A model generated the notes under the pieces. That model saw only the letters and a program-made list of their open reading frames with translations. It had not been told where the DNA came from and made no database searches. From VAZQ01 sp963744275 (GTDB lineage Bacteria; Pseudomonadota; Alphaproteobacteria; Rhizobiales; Xanthobacteraceae), in NCBI GenBank assembly GCA_963744275.1, contig CAVUSX010000012.1:1-64000 (forward strand): a DNA stretch of 64,000 bases, written 5' to 3'. Positions 1-9,600 of this stretch are shown here, piece after piece. The position numbers were made by a program, and so were the translations under genes. Within the stretch, counting starts at the first letter, position 1, and each line of letters opens with the position of its first letter.

Positions 1-50
1 TAGCCCAACTTCCGCAGTTGCGGCGGTAAGTCCTTGTTTTCAGCGCAGGG

Positions 51-1839
51 GTAGTGAAGTCTTCACTACAATTCGGCACATTCGATGCTGGTCGGAAGTT
101 CCAGGCCGAGCCGCTGGAGCAAGATGGCTTGATGTTCGGTGGGTCGGCTCACGCAGCGCTTGCGGATCGAGATGCCGGTGCGCGTGGGCAAGACGACGTC
201 GACTAAGGCGATCTGTCCGAGTTCAGCGAAGATCTTTCGCGGTTCATCGCCAAGTCCTGCATCATGGCACCAGCGGCCAAACGTTTTCCAGAGCACATAG
301 GTGAGAAAGCAAACCAGAATATGGGCCTGCACGCGGCGCTCGAGATGGTGCCAGACAGGGCGCAGAGACAGATCGCTCTTGTGGATGCGAAAGGCAGCCT
401 CGGCTTCTGTCAGTTGCATGTAGGCACGCCAGAGTTCTTCTCCGCTCCAATCGGTGACGTTGCTGCGCAGCAGATAACAGCCCTCGCTCAGCCTGGCCCA
501 ATCGCGCCACTCTTCTCGCTTGCTCCACTCGCAGGTGTGCTCCGCCCGCGCATCGGTTTGGATGTGCACACGAAATAAGCCTGCAGCGCGGCTGTTCCAT
601 CCCAGGAGCTTGCCCAGGCGTTGAGCCACCCGCAGTGGATCCTGCTTGCGCTGGCGGCAACTGGCGGCCATCTGTTCCAGCTTCTGTTCAATGCGCTGTT
701 CGAAGCGATCGTGCATCGCCCGCTCCTTCAGGCGCCGCTCGGCACTGCGGCAGAGGATGAAAACCTCCTGGCCTTCCGGCCCGGGGCAAAGCTTCACTTC
801 CAGCCCGGCGTGGACTTCCTTCCATGTCTCGTCAAGTAACTGCTGCTCGAATTTACGCAGCATGCTCTTGGGGGTGCCCAGGATGTAGCGTCGACCACCC
901 TTCTGCAGAAACTCAACGTTCTCTGCCGAGACCATGCCCCGATCCATCACCCAAATGCGGTTGGCCTGACCGTACTTGTTCTCCATGGCCGCGACGATCT
1001 CTTCCACCGTGGTGACGTCACTGCGGTTGCCGGCGAACACTTCATATCCCAAAGGCAGACCACTGCGACTCACCACCATGGCAATGTTGACCTGTTTGCA
1101 GTCGGGGCGATGATCCCGCGAATAGCCGCGCTGCGCCTGGGGGTTAGCTGCCGCTTCGCCCTCAAAGTAGGTGCTGGTGACGTCATAGAGCAGCAAGTCG
1201 TAGTCGAGCTGAAACAACTCGCCCAAGCGCTGCTGAAGATGCTTCTCCAAGGCCGTCTTGTGCGGCAATAACCGATCCAGGCTCCGATAGAGACGATCGT
1301 CGTTTACCTTCTCCGCCGGCACTCCCAATAACTCCGCCAAGGCGCTGGCTTCATAGGTGTGCTCGGCCAGTCGAAGCTCGCTGGAGGCTTCCATCATGCG
1401 CCCCAGCACCAGAATCTCCGCCATCACACTCCAGGAAATCCCTTCCCGCCCTTGCGGCAACCTCATCGAGCAGTGCAGAAAGGCCCAGTTGACGAAGAAG
1501 CTCTAACCCAGCCACCGCCCCCAAACTGACGACTCCGTTCCACCCGCACCCCGCGAATGTCGACTTCTACCCACTCCGGCTGCCCACCTGACGGAATAAA
1601 TGCGCTTGTGCGATGGAGGCCGGCTGTACCGCTTGTTGCACTCCAATCCGGCCACGCTCATCCAGTTCCCCAAGGTACGCGACCACCCGCTGCCGCGGAC
1701 CCCGCGCCGTTCGAAACGACTCCACCAGGGCCCAATAGGCGTGCCGCTTCCCGTTCTTCTTTCGGTAGCAGCGCCGCACATACATAGCGCTCATCCTACC
1801 GATCTACGCACCACTTGCAAGAGGGTAGGTCTTCACTAC
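51..1839. mobile_element. IS1634-family insertion sequence with short terminal inverted repeats
   Basis: The element is bounded by gtagtgaag at 51-59 and its complement cttcactac at 1831-1839. It holds one leftward transposase reading that almost fills it. About 1.8 kb is a normal size for IS1634-family elements. I see no convincing target duplication next to the ends, so the exact borders may be off by a few bases. The transposase is broken by frameshifts, so this copy is probably not self-mobile as sequenced. Confidence 0.75.
66..1794 (-). pseudogene. IS1634-family transposase, frameshifted
   Basis: The DDE transposase is read leftward from an ATG near 1788-1794. The N-terminus (MYVRRCYRKKNGKRHAYW, then a YLGELDE stretch) is typical of the family. 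The frame changes near 1600 and again near 1455. A segment encoding LELLRQLGLSALLDE links the N-terminus to the long downstream frame that begins LPQGREG. That frame (66-1466) carries the catalytic core: DVTSTYFEG, then VMDRGMVS, and a C-terminal block with AEAAFRIHKSDL. The long frame is complete to its stop. The protein would be about 570 residues. The lesions could be real decay or base-calling indels; because the element is multicopy by nature, either is harmless to the host. Confidence 0.85.
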
Positions 1840-2195
1840 ACGCCACTTCCGCGGCGATCAAGCACCACTCCCTCAACGCTGCCTTGCAAACAAAGCCGCT
1901 ACCTCTTGCCGTTCTTGAAAAGAGCGACTCAAAGTAGTCACAATTTCCTAATGGCTTCGGTTAATGCTGCGGAAGTTCGGTTAGCTTATCCGGTGCAGTT
2001 CCGCGCTTCTTCTCTGGGGTGGACCCCTCGGCTGAGACAACCGAATAAGACACTGTTTGCCGTTCGCTGCAAATTGCTCGACCGGCAGGACCACTGTACA
2101 GCATTCTGACCGCAGCCGATGAAGCGGAAGCGGGCTCCGGTGGAGACCGACCCGCCGAGGAATAATCGGCTGCGACTCATCCGAGCCGATGAGAG

Positions 2196-2234
2196 CCGGG
2201 AGTGGGCGCCAAGCCCGCTCCCGGTTTGTTCTTT
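2196..2234 (+). terminator. Rho-independent-like hairpin inside the IS3 element
   Basis: A 12-bp stem (ccgggagtgggc with gcccgctcccgg, one G-T pair) and a 5-base loop are followed on the plus strand by gtttgttctttt. As oriented, it would stop transcription entering the element from the left, so it may insulate the transposase genes from outside read-through rather than terminate them. Confidence 0.45.
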
Positions 2235-2272
2235 TCCCATCGGACGGAAAGATCGCTGATGCCTGAGAAAAC

Positions 2273-3220
2273 TCATGCGACCAGTTGCGGCGCAGCCGCC
2301 TCTGTGTTTTTCGTCGCCAGTTGCGCTTCGAACTTGGTCGGAGGCAGGTAGCCCAGTGCCGAGTGCAAGCGTTTTTGGTTGTAGACCTTGTCCAGGAACG
2401 CGCCGATCTGGGCGCGGGCCTCGGCCAGATCCCGGTATTCGTTGCGATAGACTTCCTCGTACTTGAGCGTCTTCATGAACGACTCGCACTGAGCGTTGTC
2501 GTAGGGATTGCCGCGGCGGCTCATACTGATCTGGATGCCGTGGGCTTTGAGCAGATCGGTGTAGTCCCCCGAGGCGTACTGCACGCCGCGATCGGAGTGA
2601 TGCACCAAGCCGACAGCGGGCTTACGTGTTCTGAGCGCCATCTGCAAGGCTTCGATGGTCAGCCTCGCCTCCAGCGTGCGGTCCAGCGCCCAGCCGACGA
2701 CTTTGCGCGAGAACGCATCCAAGACCACCGCCAGATACACGAACTCCGTTTCCAGCCGAACGTAGGTGATGTCGGAGCGCCATAGCTGATCGATGCCCGT
2801 CAGCACCATTTCCCGCGCCACGTTCGGATACACCGGCAAAGCATGATTAGAGTCGGTGGTCACGATGAACCGGCGCTTGCGTAGGCACAACAGGTTGTCC
2901 TCGCGCATCAGCCGCTGCACCTTCTTGCGGTTAACCAGCCAGCCGCGCTCGTGCAACTCCCGCGTGACGCGGCGACTGCCGTAATAGCTGAACTCCAGAG
3001 CGATGCGCTGGATCTCGTCGCGCAGTTCCATGTCCGGGTCGGCTGACGGGGCTTGGGCCTTCCAGCGATAGAAGCCCGCACGGCTGACCTCGGCCAGTCG
3101 GCAGAGCTCACTGGTCGTAATGGGGATGGCCAGGCTCATTTGCTTTTCGAGGTACGGGTAGACGAGTTGCGGGTAGTCAATGCCTGCAGCCTCCGCTGCT
3201 CCTCGACATGCTGCAAGCAT
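2273..3220 (-). CDS. IS3-family transposase OrfB, catalytic subunit
   Basis: This is a DDE integrase-type transposase (rve fold). It has an HTH_21-like N-terminal region (YYGSRRVTRELHERGW) and then the catalytic triad: D in WRSDITYV, D in HHSDRGVQYAS and E in NPYDNAQCESFMKTLK. The reading frame is intact to a C-terminal LHSALGYLPP block, which is standard for the family. It overlaps the end of orfA in the -1 frame. Expression as an OrfAB fusion is expected by slippage at the run of six T on the coding strand at 3232-3227. The frame shown opens before any obvious ribosome site, which also fits frameshift expression. Confidence 0.92.
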   Translation of the reverse strand: MLAACRGAAEAAGIDYPQLVYPYLEKQMSLAIPITTSELCRLAEVSRAGFYRWKAQAPSADPDMELRDEIQRIALEFSYYGSRRVTRELHERGWLVNRKKVQRLMREDNLLCLRKRRFIVTTDSNHALPVYPNVAREMVLTGIDQLWRSDITYVRLETEFVYLAVVLDAFSRKVVGWALDRTLEARLTIEALQMALRTRKPAVGLVHHSDRGVQYASGDYTDLLKAHGIQISMSRRGNPYDNAQCESFMKTLKYEEVYRNEYRDLAEARAQIGAFLDKVYNQKRLHSALGYLPPTKFEAQLATKNTEAAAPQLVA

Positions 3221-3480
3221 CCCCGCAAAAAATCGATCTCCACTACCTGCTGGCCCACCTTTCGTTCCAGCGCAGCGATACGATTTTCATCGGCGCGATT
3301 CCGGCCCGGTCCGGTAAACGCCTTGGCGCCAAACTCGCGCAACTCGCGCCGCCAGCGGTGCAAAACGTTCGGGTTTACCTCGCAGGCACGGGACACTTCG
3401 GCCACCGATGCCCCCAACTCCAGCCGCCGAACTGCGGCTTCCTTAAACTCCCGCGTGAACTTCCGTCGATTCAGACCCAT
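3136..3480 (-). CDS. IS3-family transposase OrfA, DNA-binding subunit
   Basis: This is a small helix-turn-helix protein (HTH_8 / transposase_8 type) that recognises the element ends. MGLNRRKFTREFKEAAVRR is a classic OrfA start, followed by an HTH segment (SVAEVSRACEVNPNVLHRW) and a leucine-zipper-like stretch (ENRIAALERKVGQQVVEIDFLR). A GGAGA lies about 9 bases before the chosen ATG at 3480; an in-frame ATG five codons upstream (3495) is the alternative. Its 3' end overlaps orfB, where the programmed -1 slip is expected. Confidence 0.9.
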   Translation of the reverse strand: MGLNRRKFTREFKEAAVRRLELGASVAEVSRACEVNPNVLHRWRRELREFGAKAFTGPGRNRADENRIAALERKVGQQVVEIDFLRGCLQHVEEQRRLQALTTRNSSTRTSKSK

Positions 3481-3680
3481 GACACGATTCTCCATTCGCT
3501 GGGAAATGTGTCTTATTCGCCTGTCTCAATTTCGGGGTCCACTCCACTCCCAAACGAGAAACTCTAGATTAATGGCCGTCGTGCTTGCGGCTGACGACCT
3601 CCTCAACAGTCTTTCCAGACTCCTTCAGCACGAACGACGTGTCCTGGCGACCGTACCCTCGCAGAATGTCCAGACGTTGT

Positions 3681-3702
3681 GACAAATATTGCCAAATATG
3701 TC
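3681..3702. promoter_or_regulatory. Operator-like palindrome upstream of tetR
   Basis: The imperfect 22-bp palindrome gacaaatattgccaaatatgtc ends 11 bases before the tetR start codon, in a locally AT-rich stretch. Size, symmetry and position fit autorepression by a TetR dimer of the tetR-SDR operon. Confidence 0.55.
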
Positions 3703-3713
3703 ATAATGTCTTT

Positions 3714-4283
3714 ATGCCGAAAATGATAACGGACAATGAGGTGGCTGCCGTCCGGCGCGCGAAGATACTCACCGCCGCGCGCTGGTGCTTCCTGAACTTC
3801 GGCTTTGCGAAGACGGCGTTCGAGGACATCGCCAAACGCGCCAACCTCTCGCGGACGCTGCTTTACCGGATCTTCAAGGACAAGGAGGAGATCTATCAGG
3901 CCGTCTTCGTGGACTGGCTGGTTTCCCGGCACCCTGCTGCGAAGCTGGCGGCAAAGGGGCCTGCCAGCCCCTACGAGCGCTTGCTCAGCGTGTGCCGGTT
4001 GATGGCGCTCGAGCCCTGGGCCGAAATGGTCGGCACGCCCATGGGGAGCGAGTTCTTGGAGACCTGTGAGCTGATCGACCCCAAGAGTGAGGCGCTCTAC
4101 CGCAAGGTCGTGTACGAATGCGTCGCTGCCATCCTGGGCGACGATGCGAGCACAGAGGTCTTCCTCCTCGCGTTGGACGGATTGTTCGCGGACAAGCCCT
4201 CGATGGAGGTGCTAGAGGGACGGACGAAGCTCCTCGCAGCGCGCTTCGCTCCTCGCTCTACAAAGAAAGGACTGCGGTCATGA
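3714..4283 (+). CDS. TetR/AcrR-family transcriptional regulator
   Basis: This is a predicted one-component repressor of about 189 residues. The N-terminal HTH is canonical: AKILTAARWCFLNFGFAKT, then FEDIAKRANLSRTLLYRIFKDKEEIY. The C-terminal ligand-binding region is not recognisably assigned to a ligand. The ATG at 3714 is chosen because the HTH begins about 15 residues later and an operator-like palindrome sits directly upstream; the frame is open further left but without coding character. The stop overlaps the start of the next gene (ATGA, 4280-4283). The pair is therefore an operon, and the regulator probably senses a substrate or product of the dehydrogenase. Confidence 0.88.
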   Translation: MPKMITDNEVAAVRRAKILTAARWCFLNFGFAKTAFEDIAKRANLSRTLLYRIFKDKEEIYQAVFVDWLVSRHPAAKLAAKGPASPYERLLSVCRLMALEPWAEMVGTPMGSEFLETCELIDPKSEALYRKVVYECVAAILGDDASTEVFLLALDGLFADKPSMEVLEGRTKLLAARFAPRSTKKGLRS

Positions 4284-5153
4284 CAACGTCACCTGAAATC
4301 CAAGAGATCGTCATAATCACTGGTGCGTCTAGCGGCATCGGTGCGGCCACCGCGCGCGAACTGGCCCGGCGGGGGTTCCACGTCCTTGCGGGCGTCCGGC
4401 GCGACCAGGACGCCGACGCAATCCGGGGGCCGGGCATAGAGCCGCTCATCATCGACATCACCAACCCGGACCACATCCGGGCGCTAGCTACTCGGGTGCA
4501 CGAGGATCCGCAGGGCCGGGCAGTGCGGGCGCTGGTGAACAACGCCGGCATCGGGGTCAACGCACCGGTCGAGGTCTTCGCGATCGACGAGTGGCGACGC
4601 CTGTTCGAGGTCAACTTCTTCGGCCACATCGCCGTTATCCAGGCACTCCTGCCTGCGCTTGATCCGCAGCAAGGGTCGCGTGGTCAACATCAGCTCCGTG
4701 GGCGGCAAGATCGCGATGGCCACCTATGGTCCTTACGCAGGCACGAAGTTCGCGCTCGAAGCGGTCAGCGATGCATTGCGCCGAGAGGTCGAGCCGCTTG
4801 GAGTGAAGGTCATTGTGGTCGAACCGGCTGCCGTCACGACCGAAATGCTCGGGCGGGTCGCTGTCACTGGCGAGCGCATCACCAGCGGAATGACCACTGA
4901 GCAGCGTGGTCGCTACGCCACGCTCATGCATTCAATCATCTCGCAGGCCGAGGCGGCTATCCCCAAGGGAGTGCCTGCCGAGGAGGCAGGTCGAGTCATC
5001 GCGGACGCGATCACCAGCAAGCGGCCTCGTACTCGCTACACCGTTGGTCGCGAGGCCGCACTGCTGCCTCTGCTCGCGATCCTGCCCGACCGGATGCTCG
5101 ACCGCATCCTTGCCGCCGCTCTGCGTCCCCACTTTCCCAAGGAGAGCAAATGA
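4280..5153 (+). CDS. Short-chain dehydrogenase/reductase (SDR), frameshifted as sequenced
   Basis: This is a classical SDR oxidoreductase using NAD(P)(H). The Rossmann motif TGASSGIG lies near residue 14, NNAG follows in the first frame, and after a shift near 4660 the catalytic set NISSVGG and YAGTK appears. The two halves join cleanly as QALLPAL followed by IRSKGRVVNIS if one surplus base around 4659-4662 is removed. Full length would be about 290 residues, normal for the family. It is translationally coupled to tetR by a 4-bp overlap. The substrate cannot be told. The lesion is a single-base indel, so it may be sequence error rather than decay. Confidence 0.82.
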
Positions 5154-5286
5154 TGACCTTTGCGGGTCACGACGCCGGGCCGAGAGGTACGGCGATAGAA
5201 AACGATTTTCTCTCGACCCTGTCAGACGCCTGCCGCCATTTCTGGAAAGATTACGGCCTAGCCGGAACTAATTTGCCGCTCCGAAA

Positions 5287-5673
5287 GTGTGCACGATCAA
5301 ATTGTCTCACTCTAGGGCTTCACTCCAGGGCGCTAATCTGGAAGATTGAGGCGGAGATGAATCTCGTAAGTGTTTTGCAATCAGAGAAACAGTTGGTGGA
5401 CGTGAGGGGATTCGAACCCCTGACCCCCTGCTTGCAAAGCAGCAGACTCGTCTCCACACACTCTTTCTATAACTTCAACTACTAACGTTTCCAATACATC
5501 GGGGAACTGCTTTCGCTCAAAAGCTAACCCCAATAGGCTGAAAACAACCCGTTCGTGCACAGTTCGTGTACAGTCGACGCGCCTGCTTGTTGGGACTCAA
5601 CGCTGGGAATTCTAGCTTCTATCGTTTGTAGTGTGCACAATGAAATTGTCTCAATCTAGCGGTTCATCACTCC
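5287..5673. repeat. Pair of about 40-bp direct repeats flanking the tRNA remnant
   Basis: Copy A is at 5287-5326 and copy B at 5631-5673. Both start gtgtgcac, share aaattgtctca and tctag, and end actcc. Copy B is three bases longer. They bracket the tRNA-Ala fragment and the short tandem pair, so they could be recombinase arm sites or remnants of element ends. Confidence 0.6.
5394..5442 (-). tRNA. tRNA-Ala(TGC) 3' remnant, not a functional tRNA
   Basis: Read leftward, this begins in the anticodon stem (ctgctttgcaagcag, anticodon TGC). It runs through the variable loop, a full T-arm (aggggttcgaatcccct), the 3' acceptor strand and an encoded CCA ending at 5394. The D-arm and 5' acceptor half are missing: the bases beyond 5442 do not match a tRNA. 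Homology that stops at the anticodon stem is the usual footprint of integration into a tRNA gene, where the element restores or carries the 3' half. Confidence 0.75.
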
Positions 5674-5769
5674 ATTTCAGTCACTGAAAGGAACTATCTT
5701 AGCTAAGACATTTGCTTTTGCAGGGTAAATCACACAAGAAAGTTGGACAAGGCGGACTCGGCTTCGCGG

Positions 5770-8243
5770 CTAGATCTTTACTCGCACCCTAGGAGTGATG
5801 CGGATATCCGAGATGTTCACCCGGTGGTTGAGCAGATACTGACGAAGCTCGTTGAAGACAGACGCGCTATTGTTCAGGTCCGAGATCGTAAGGATCAGCG
5901 AAAGGGCACTCCCATCGTCGGGAAAACGTCTTCTGCTCGAACGATCGATTCAACAGTCAGACCGCCAATTCGATGACGTGCCCTTGCCTCTCGGAAACGG
6001 GCCTCATAGCACTTGATCGGCCACCACTTCAATCCGTGTTCGATCAGCTCATGCTCGAAGGGGCCCTCGGTTCCGTCTCCGGGCAGATGCGATTGCTTCG
6101 TCCGATTCTTGAAACTGCTTCTTTCCTCCTGGCCAAGATGAGCGTCCACATTGACCCGAACAAACTCGGCACCGAAAGATCGGTTGAGCGGAGGGCGATA
6201 GACCAATGTCATTCTAGCTTCGCCCCGACATGCGCCAGTGTCTTTATCCACCAATCCCCGAGGCCAAGCAAACGAAAACTCCAGCCGTTGGCGCGCCAGC
6301 AGAACGTCAGAGAAAACCAACGTGATGCTGTGATCGGGCGTATCGAGCATCGACCGGCTGCATGTCGGCATCCCAAATCCCGTAAATTGTCGAGCGACTT
6401 CTCGAAGTGCCTCCTTCCCAAGGCGGGGGGCAAGTTACAGCTATGAATCAGCATCGCGATTAGGGTCTCTCGGCTCATAGGTGTTGCCACTTGTGCTTCG
6501 AGCGAAGCCAAGAGCTTTCGCGACCAATGGTGCCGCGTAACTGGTCCCGTACCATGTACGATTGCGCCTGCGCCGTCCCACGCCTGTAAGCCCGTTGTGA
6601 CTGTCGTGCCCTTCGGTCGCGCACCACCAAAATGCCCAACATCAGGCTTCACTCCGACACGAAGTCCCGGCCCTCTCCTCGAATACGCCGCAGGAACACC
6701 TTCTAGGCGAGGCGCACATCCGGGAGGATTCAGCGCACCCACAGCGATCGAGCGACTGCTCTCGGCTGGCTGCAGAACGGTGTCATTGCTTCTCCGTGCC
6801 GCCAGATACTTCAGCACATCTTCCGGATTCTTTTGCCATTCCTGCCGGCAGTCGGCATCTTCGAGGTTTCCGGCAGAAATCACGAAGAGAATATCGTTTG
6901 CGTCCGCAATACGATCCAGCAAGCTCGCAACGATTCCATAGTCATCGTTCTGAACCGGATCCTGCAGGTTCAAACTCAAGTTGAAGACCCGTATTCCATG
7001 CTGCTTCTTCGCAGCCGCTACTCCGGAAGCAATCTCACGCGATGAAGTCGCGCAAAGCCCTTCGGATAGTAATTTGCGAATACCTCAGGCTTGTCCGCAT
7101 CAGGAAAAACACTGATGTCGAAAAGGCGGCATCCATCCTCTTCAGCGCAAACTAGCGTTCCGTTCAATTGCTTCGCCGCAACCAGCAGTCCACCGATGAA
7201 TGTTCCGTGATCGAGGTCCTGGTCTTCCGGCGCTACGACTCCATGCGAGCCAAGAACCCACGGACCCAACAGCGGCGCAATTCCGCCATCAATGATTCCG
7301 ACTTTCGGATAGTTGTAGCCCGCATCGGGTAGGGGTGGAGGCGTCGCAGGCGGACCATCCTCGTCGGACTTTTCTCAGCCGCGCCGCCACAACAATTGGT
7401 GGCAGCAGGATTCGTCTGACATACGCATGCGAATCCAGCAGCGACAGCAGTTTTTCATGGTCGCCTGCCGAGTCGATTAAAAATGCCGATTCGGATCGGA
7501 GTCGACCAGCTTTATCCCGAACACGTTCGCAGCCGTACCGCGGAAGCTCCTACTCCGACGTCCAGCACGAATGTTTCCGCAGCAAGTTTATTATCGGCGA
7601 CCTGTCTTGAATTTCCCGAAGAACACGATCGTAAGTAGCTGAGACGAATCTCGGATTAGTCGCCGTCGGGGGCAGGCGAGAAAATTTCAACCAGATATGT
7701 ACCGGATGTTCGAGGATCGGAAAGCCACGCAACGCGCTGTTCACGCTGAAAGTTTCTTTTGTCTGCCGGCGTTGGCAGTGCTATCGTCTCGACTGCGCCA
7801 ACGTCGCTTCTCTGATCGGAAGGTGCGGCATACACCTCGTCGCTTTTCTTACTTTTGAGCCAACGAGTCGCATTTTCCGCTTTCGCAGATCTCCGTTTCG
7901 AGCTCCGGAAGATCTCCCGCCGAGACCAAATAAAACAGCTCGCCGACACCCGACACACCTACGCAGGGCCGTTTATTCGGAGGAAACAAGGCCCGGTTCG
8001 GCCGATGACTTTTGGCCCATGCCTCTCGTCCTCATTTTCACCTTGAGGACACCTGACGTGACTCCCGACTTCTGGAAGGAACTCTTGATGCCTTCCACCT
8101 GCTCCAGCAATCTGTCCCGATGCTCTGCAAATTCCTGGTCGCGATCCTCGAAAAAGTCCTTCGCCGGCCCACGCGATTTTCGGTTCGGGAATGACGAAGA
8201 AGTCCCTCGTGTTCAAGACGATTTGCACAGGATTATTAGGCAT
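5770..8243 (-). CDS. Subtilisin-like S8 serine protease, IetS-like; frameshifted as sequenced
   Basis: This is a predicted protease of about 820 residues. The N-terminus is MPNNPVQIVLNTRDFF, and an N-terminal domain of roughly 300 residues precedes the S8 fold. All catalytic elements can be read: Asp in VGIIDGGIAP (codon 7288-7290), His in LDHGTFIGG (codon near 7207), the oxyanion Asn in VISAGN, and Ser in GTG-SYAAPLVAK (codon 6539-6541). The C-terminus, LTISDLNNSASVFNELRQYL to VRVKI, ends at the stop at 5770-5772. At least five single-base shifts break the frame, including two that nearly cancel around the active Ser. Its start overlaps the end of the AAA+ gene by 8 bp, so the two are coupled. 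AAA+/S8 pairs of this kind are known as the IetAS anti-phage system; assignment here is by motif and pairing. Confidence 0.8.
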
Positions 8244-9448
8244 TTGCGGCGATCCGCCTCATGCGGCCCGAATCGTTTTTCATCCAGCGGCTGATGGTGG
8301 CCTGATCCTTGCCCAAGAAAATCTCCCACATCACCTTGGGTTACAGAAATCTCTCGTGCTGAGAAAGAAGCATTCGCGCGATTTCTTGCGGCTCTTCGAG
8401 CAGCAGCGACCCACGACCTCCTCTGTCCGCCGTCGCATGCGTAATCGCGTAAGCCCTGCAAAGCATCGATGAAAGTTGGTGTCTGCCAGGCCATGGATCG
8501 CGATAAACCGTTTGATGCTATCTGGCCATCGCTTCCAGGTCTCCACCCGTCATTCCCTCCGAAATTGCTGGCGACGACACGAAGCTGTGCATCCTCGACC
8601 GCAACGGGTTCCAAATACTGCCGCAGAATTTCGCGCCTCTCGCCGTACTCCGGAAGAGGGACGTGGATTCGCACTTCAAAACGCCTCCACACTGCCGGGT
8701 CTAGCAATCCCTCATGATTCGTAATGGCCACCGTGAATCCGGTTGCGGCCCGCCGATCCAGATTCTGAAGAAGCGCATTGACTACGCGCTTGATTTCTCC
8801 GACCTCCTGCGGATCGTCCCGGAGCTTCGCGAACGCGTCAAATTCATCCAGCAGGAGCACGCAGCGATAGCGATTTGCGAAGTCGAACAGCGAACCGATA
8901 TTGCGAGCCGTGGTTCCCAGGAAAGAGCTAATCAACCCGTCGAGGCGAGCTATGACCAGATCGGAAGTCCCAATCGCTCGCCGAGCCAATACGCCAGTTT
9001 TGTTTTGCCCGTTCCGGGTTTTCCAAACAGCATGCACGCCCTAGGCGGTGACGCGTCCGAGTTCCTCCAGGCGGTCCGCGTGGCCCATTCTTCCATCACT
9101 CGCTCCACCGCAGTCGCCAGCACCTCGTCGAAGACCAGCTTTCTCGACGACTCCACGGGAAAGTGAATCTCAGCGAGCGGCGCGCCCGTTTCCCGATCGA
9201 CTGGCGATCCGACCCGCACCGTAAGTTCCTCACCCGATAACAATTGCCGCGAGGCAACAATCCGGCTCGGTTTCATCGACCGGTCCATGCCCCTCCGTCT
9301 TCAGCAGCTCGTCAATTTCTTCCGCCTCTTCCGCATCTCCGGAATCCCGAAGCGCCTTCGCCAGACGCTCAACCTGGAAGCGAAAGGCGGGATTCTCGGC
9401 TCCAAGCCCGATGCGGCAAAGCGTCTGCACGATTCGAAAGTGTTCCAT
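8236..9448 (-). CDS. AAA+ ATPase, IetA-like; frameshifted as sequenced
   Basis: This is a predicted ATPase that would unfold or present substrates to the S8 protease encoded just downstream. In order it shows an N-terminal helical region (HFRIVQTLCRIGLGAENPAF), Walker A GKPGTGKT, Walker B CVLLLDEFDAFAK, sensor-1 TNHEGLLD, an arginine-finger-like segment (AVWRRFEVRI), and a C-terminal helical end (RMRRIAANA). Frame changes occur near 9280, 8990 and 8600, joining cleanly when single bases are adjusted. The ATG at 9448 (MEHFRIV) is chosen over an upstream in-frame TTG. About 150 bp separate it from the E1 gene, and its stop lies inside the start of the protease gene. About 400 residues fits the IetA type. 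Confidence 0.8.
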
Positions 9449-9600
9449 TGGTATGCGGGATTCCCTCAATAAAATGTATGTTACAGCGCGCCACTATGCA
9501 CCAGCCTTCCGATTCCATGCAAGCGCAAAGCGCCTTCGATCATGCCTAGAGGGTTACGCGAAACCCTTCTTGTCCGCGCCTGTCGGCTTGTTCGGAGCAC

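Larger units (their letters stand above)
2020..3541. mobile_element. IS3-family insertion sequence with 34-bp imperfect inverted repeats
   Basis: The terminal repeats lie at 2020-2053 and 3508-3541. Both read tggacccc at the outer end and gaataagacac at the inner end, with a few mismatches between. Inside are two overlapping leftward frames, orfA then orfB, in the usual IS3 arrangement. About 220 bp between the left repeat and the orfB stop is non-coding and holds a strong hairpin. No flanking target duplication was recognised. Confidence 0.85.
5154..5769. other. Non-coding stretch resembling an integration (att) region
   Basis: No credible gene lies here. The stretch is AT-richer than its surroundings and holds a 49-bp tRNA-Ala 3' piece (5394-5442), two diverged roughly 40-bp direct repeats on either side of it (5287-5326 and 5631-5673), and an 11-bp tandem pair gttcgtgcaca/gttcgtgtaca (5551-5572). 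Such a cluster is what tyrosine-recombinase attachment sites look like, but no integrase gene is present in the window. Confidence 0.5.

Noticed and set aside
5394..5442. Functional tRNA-Ala gene
   Set aside because: The D-arm and the 5' acceptor strand are missing; only the anticodon stem onward matches.
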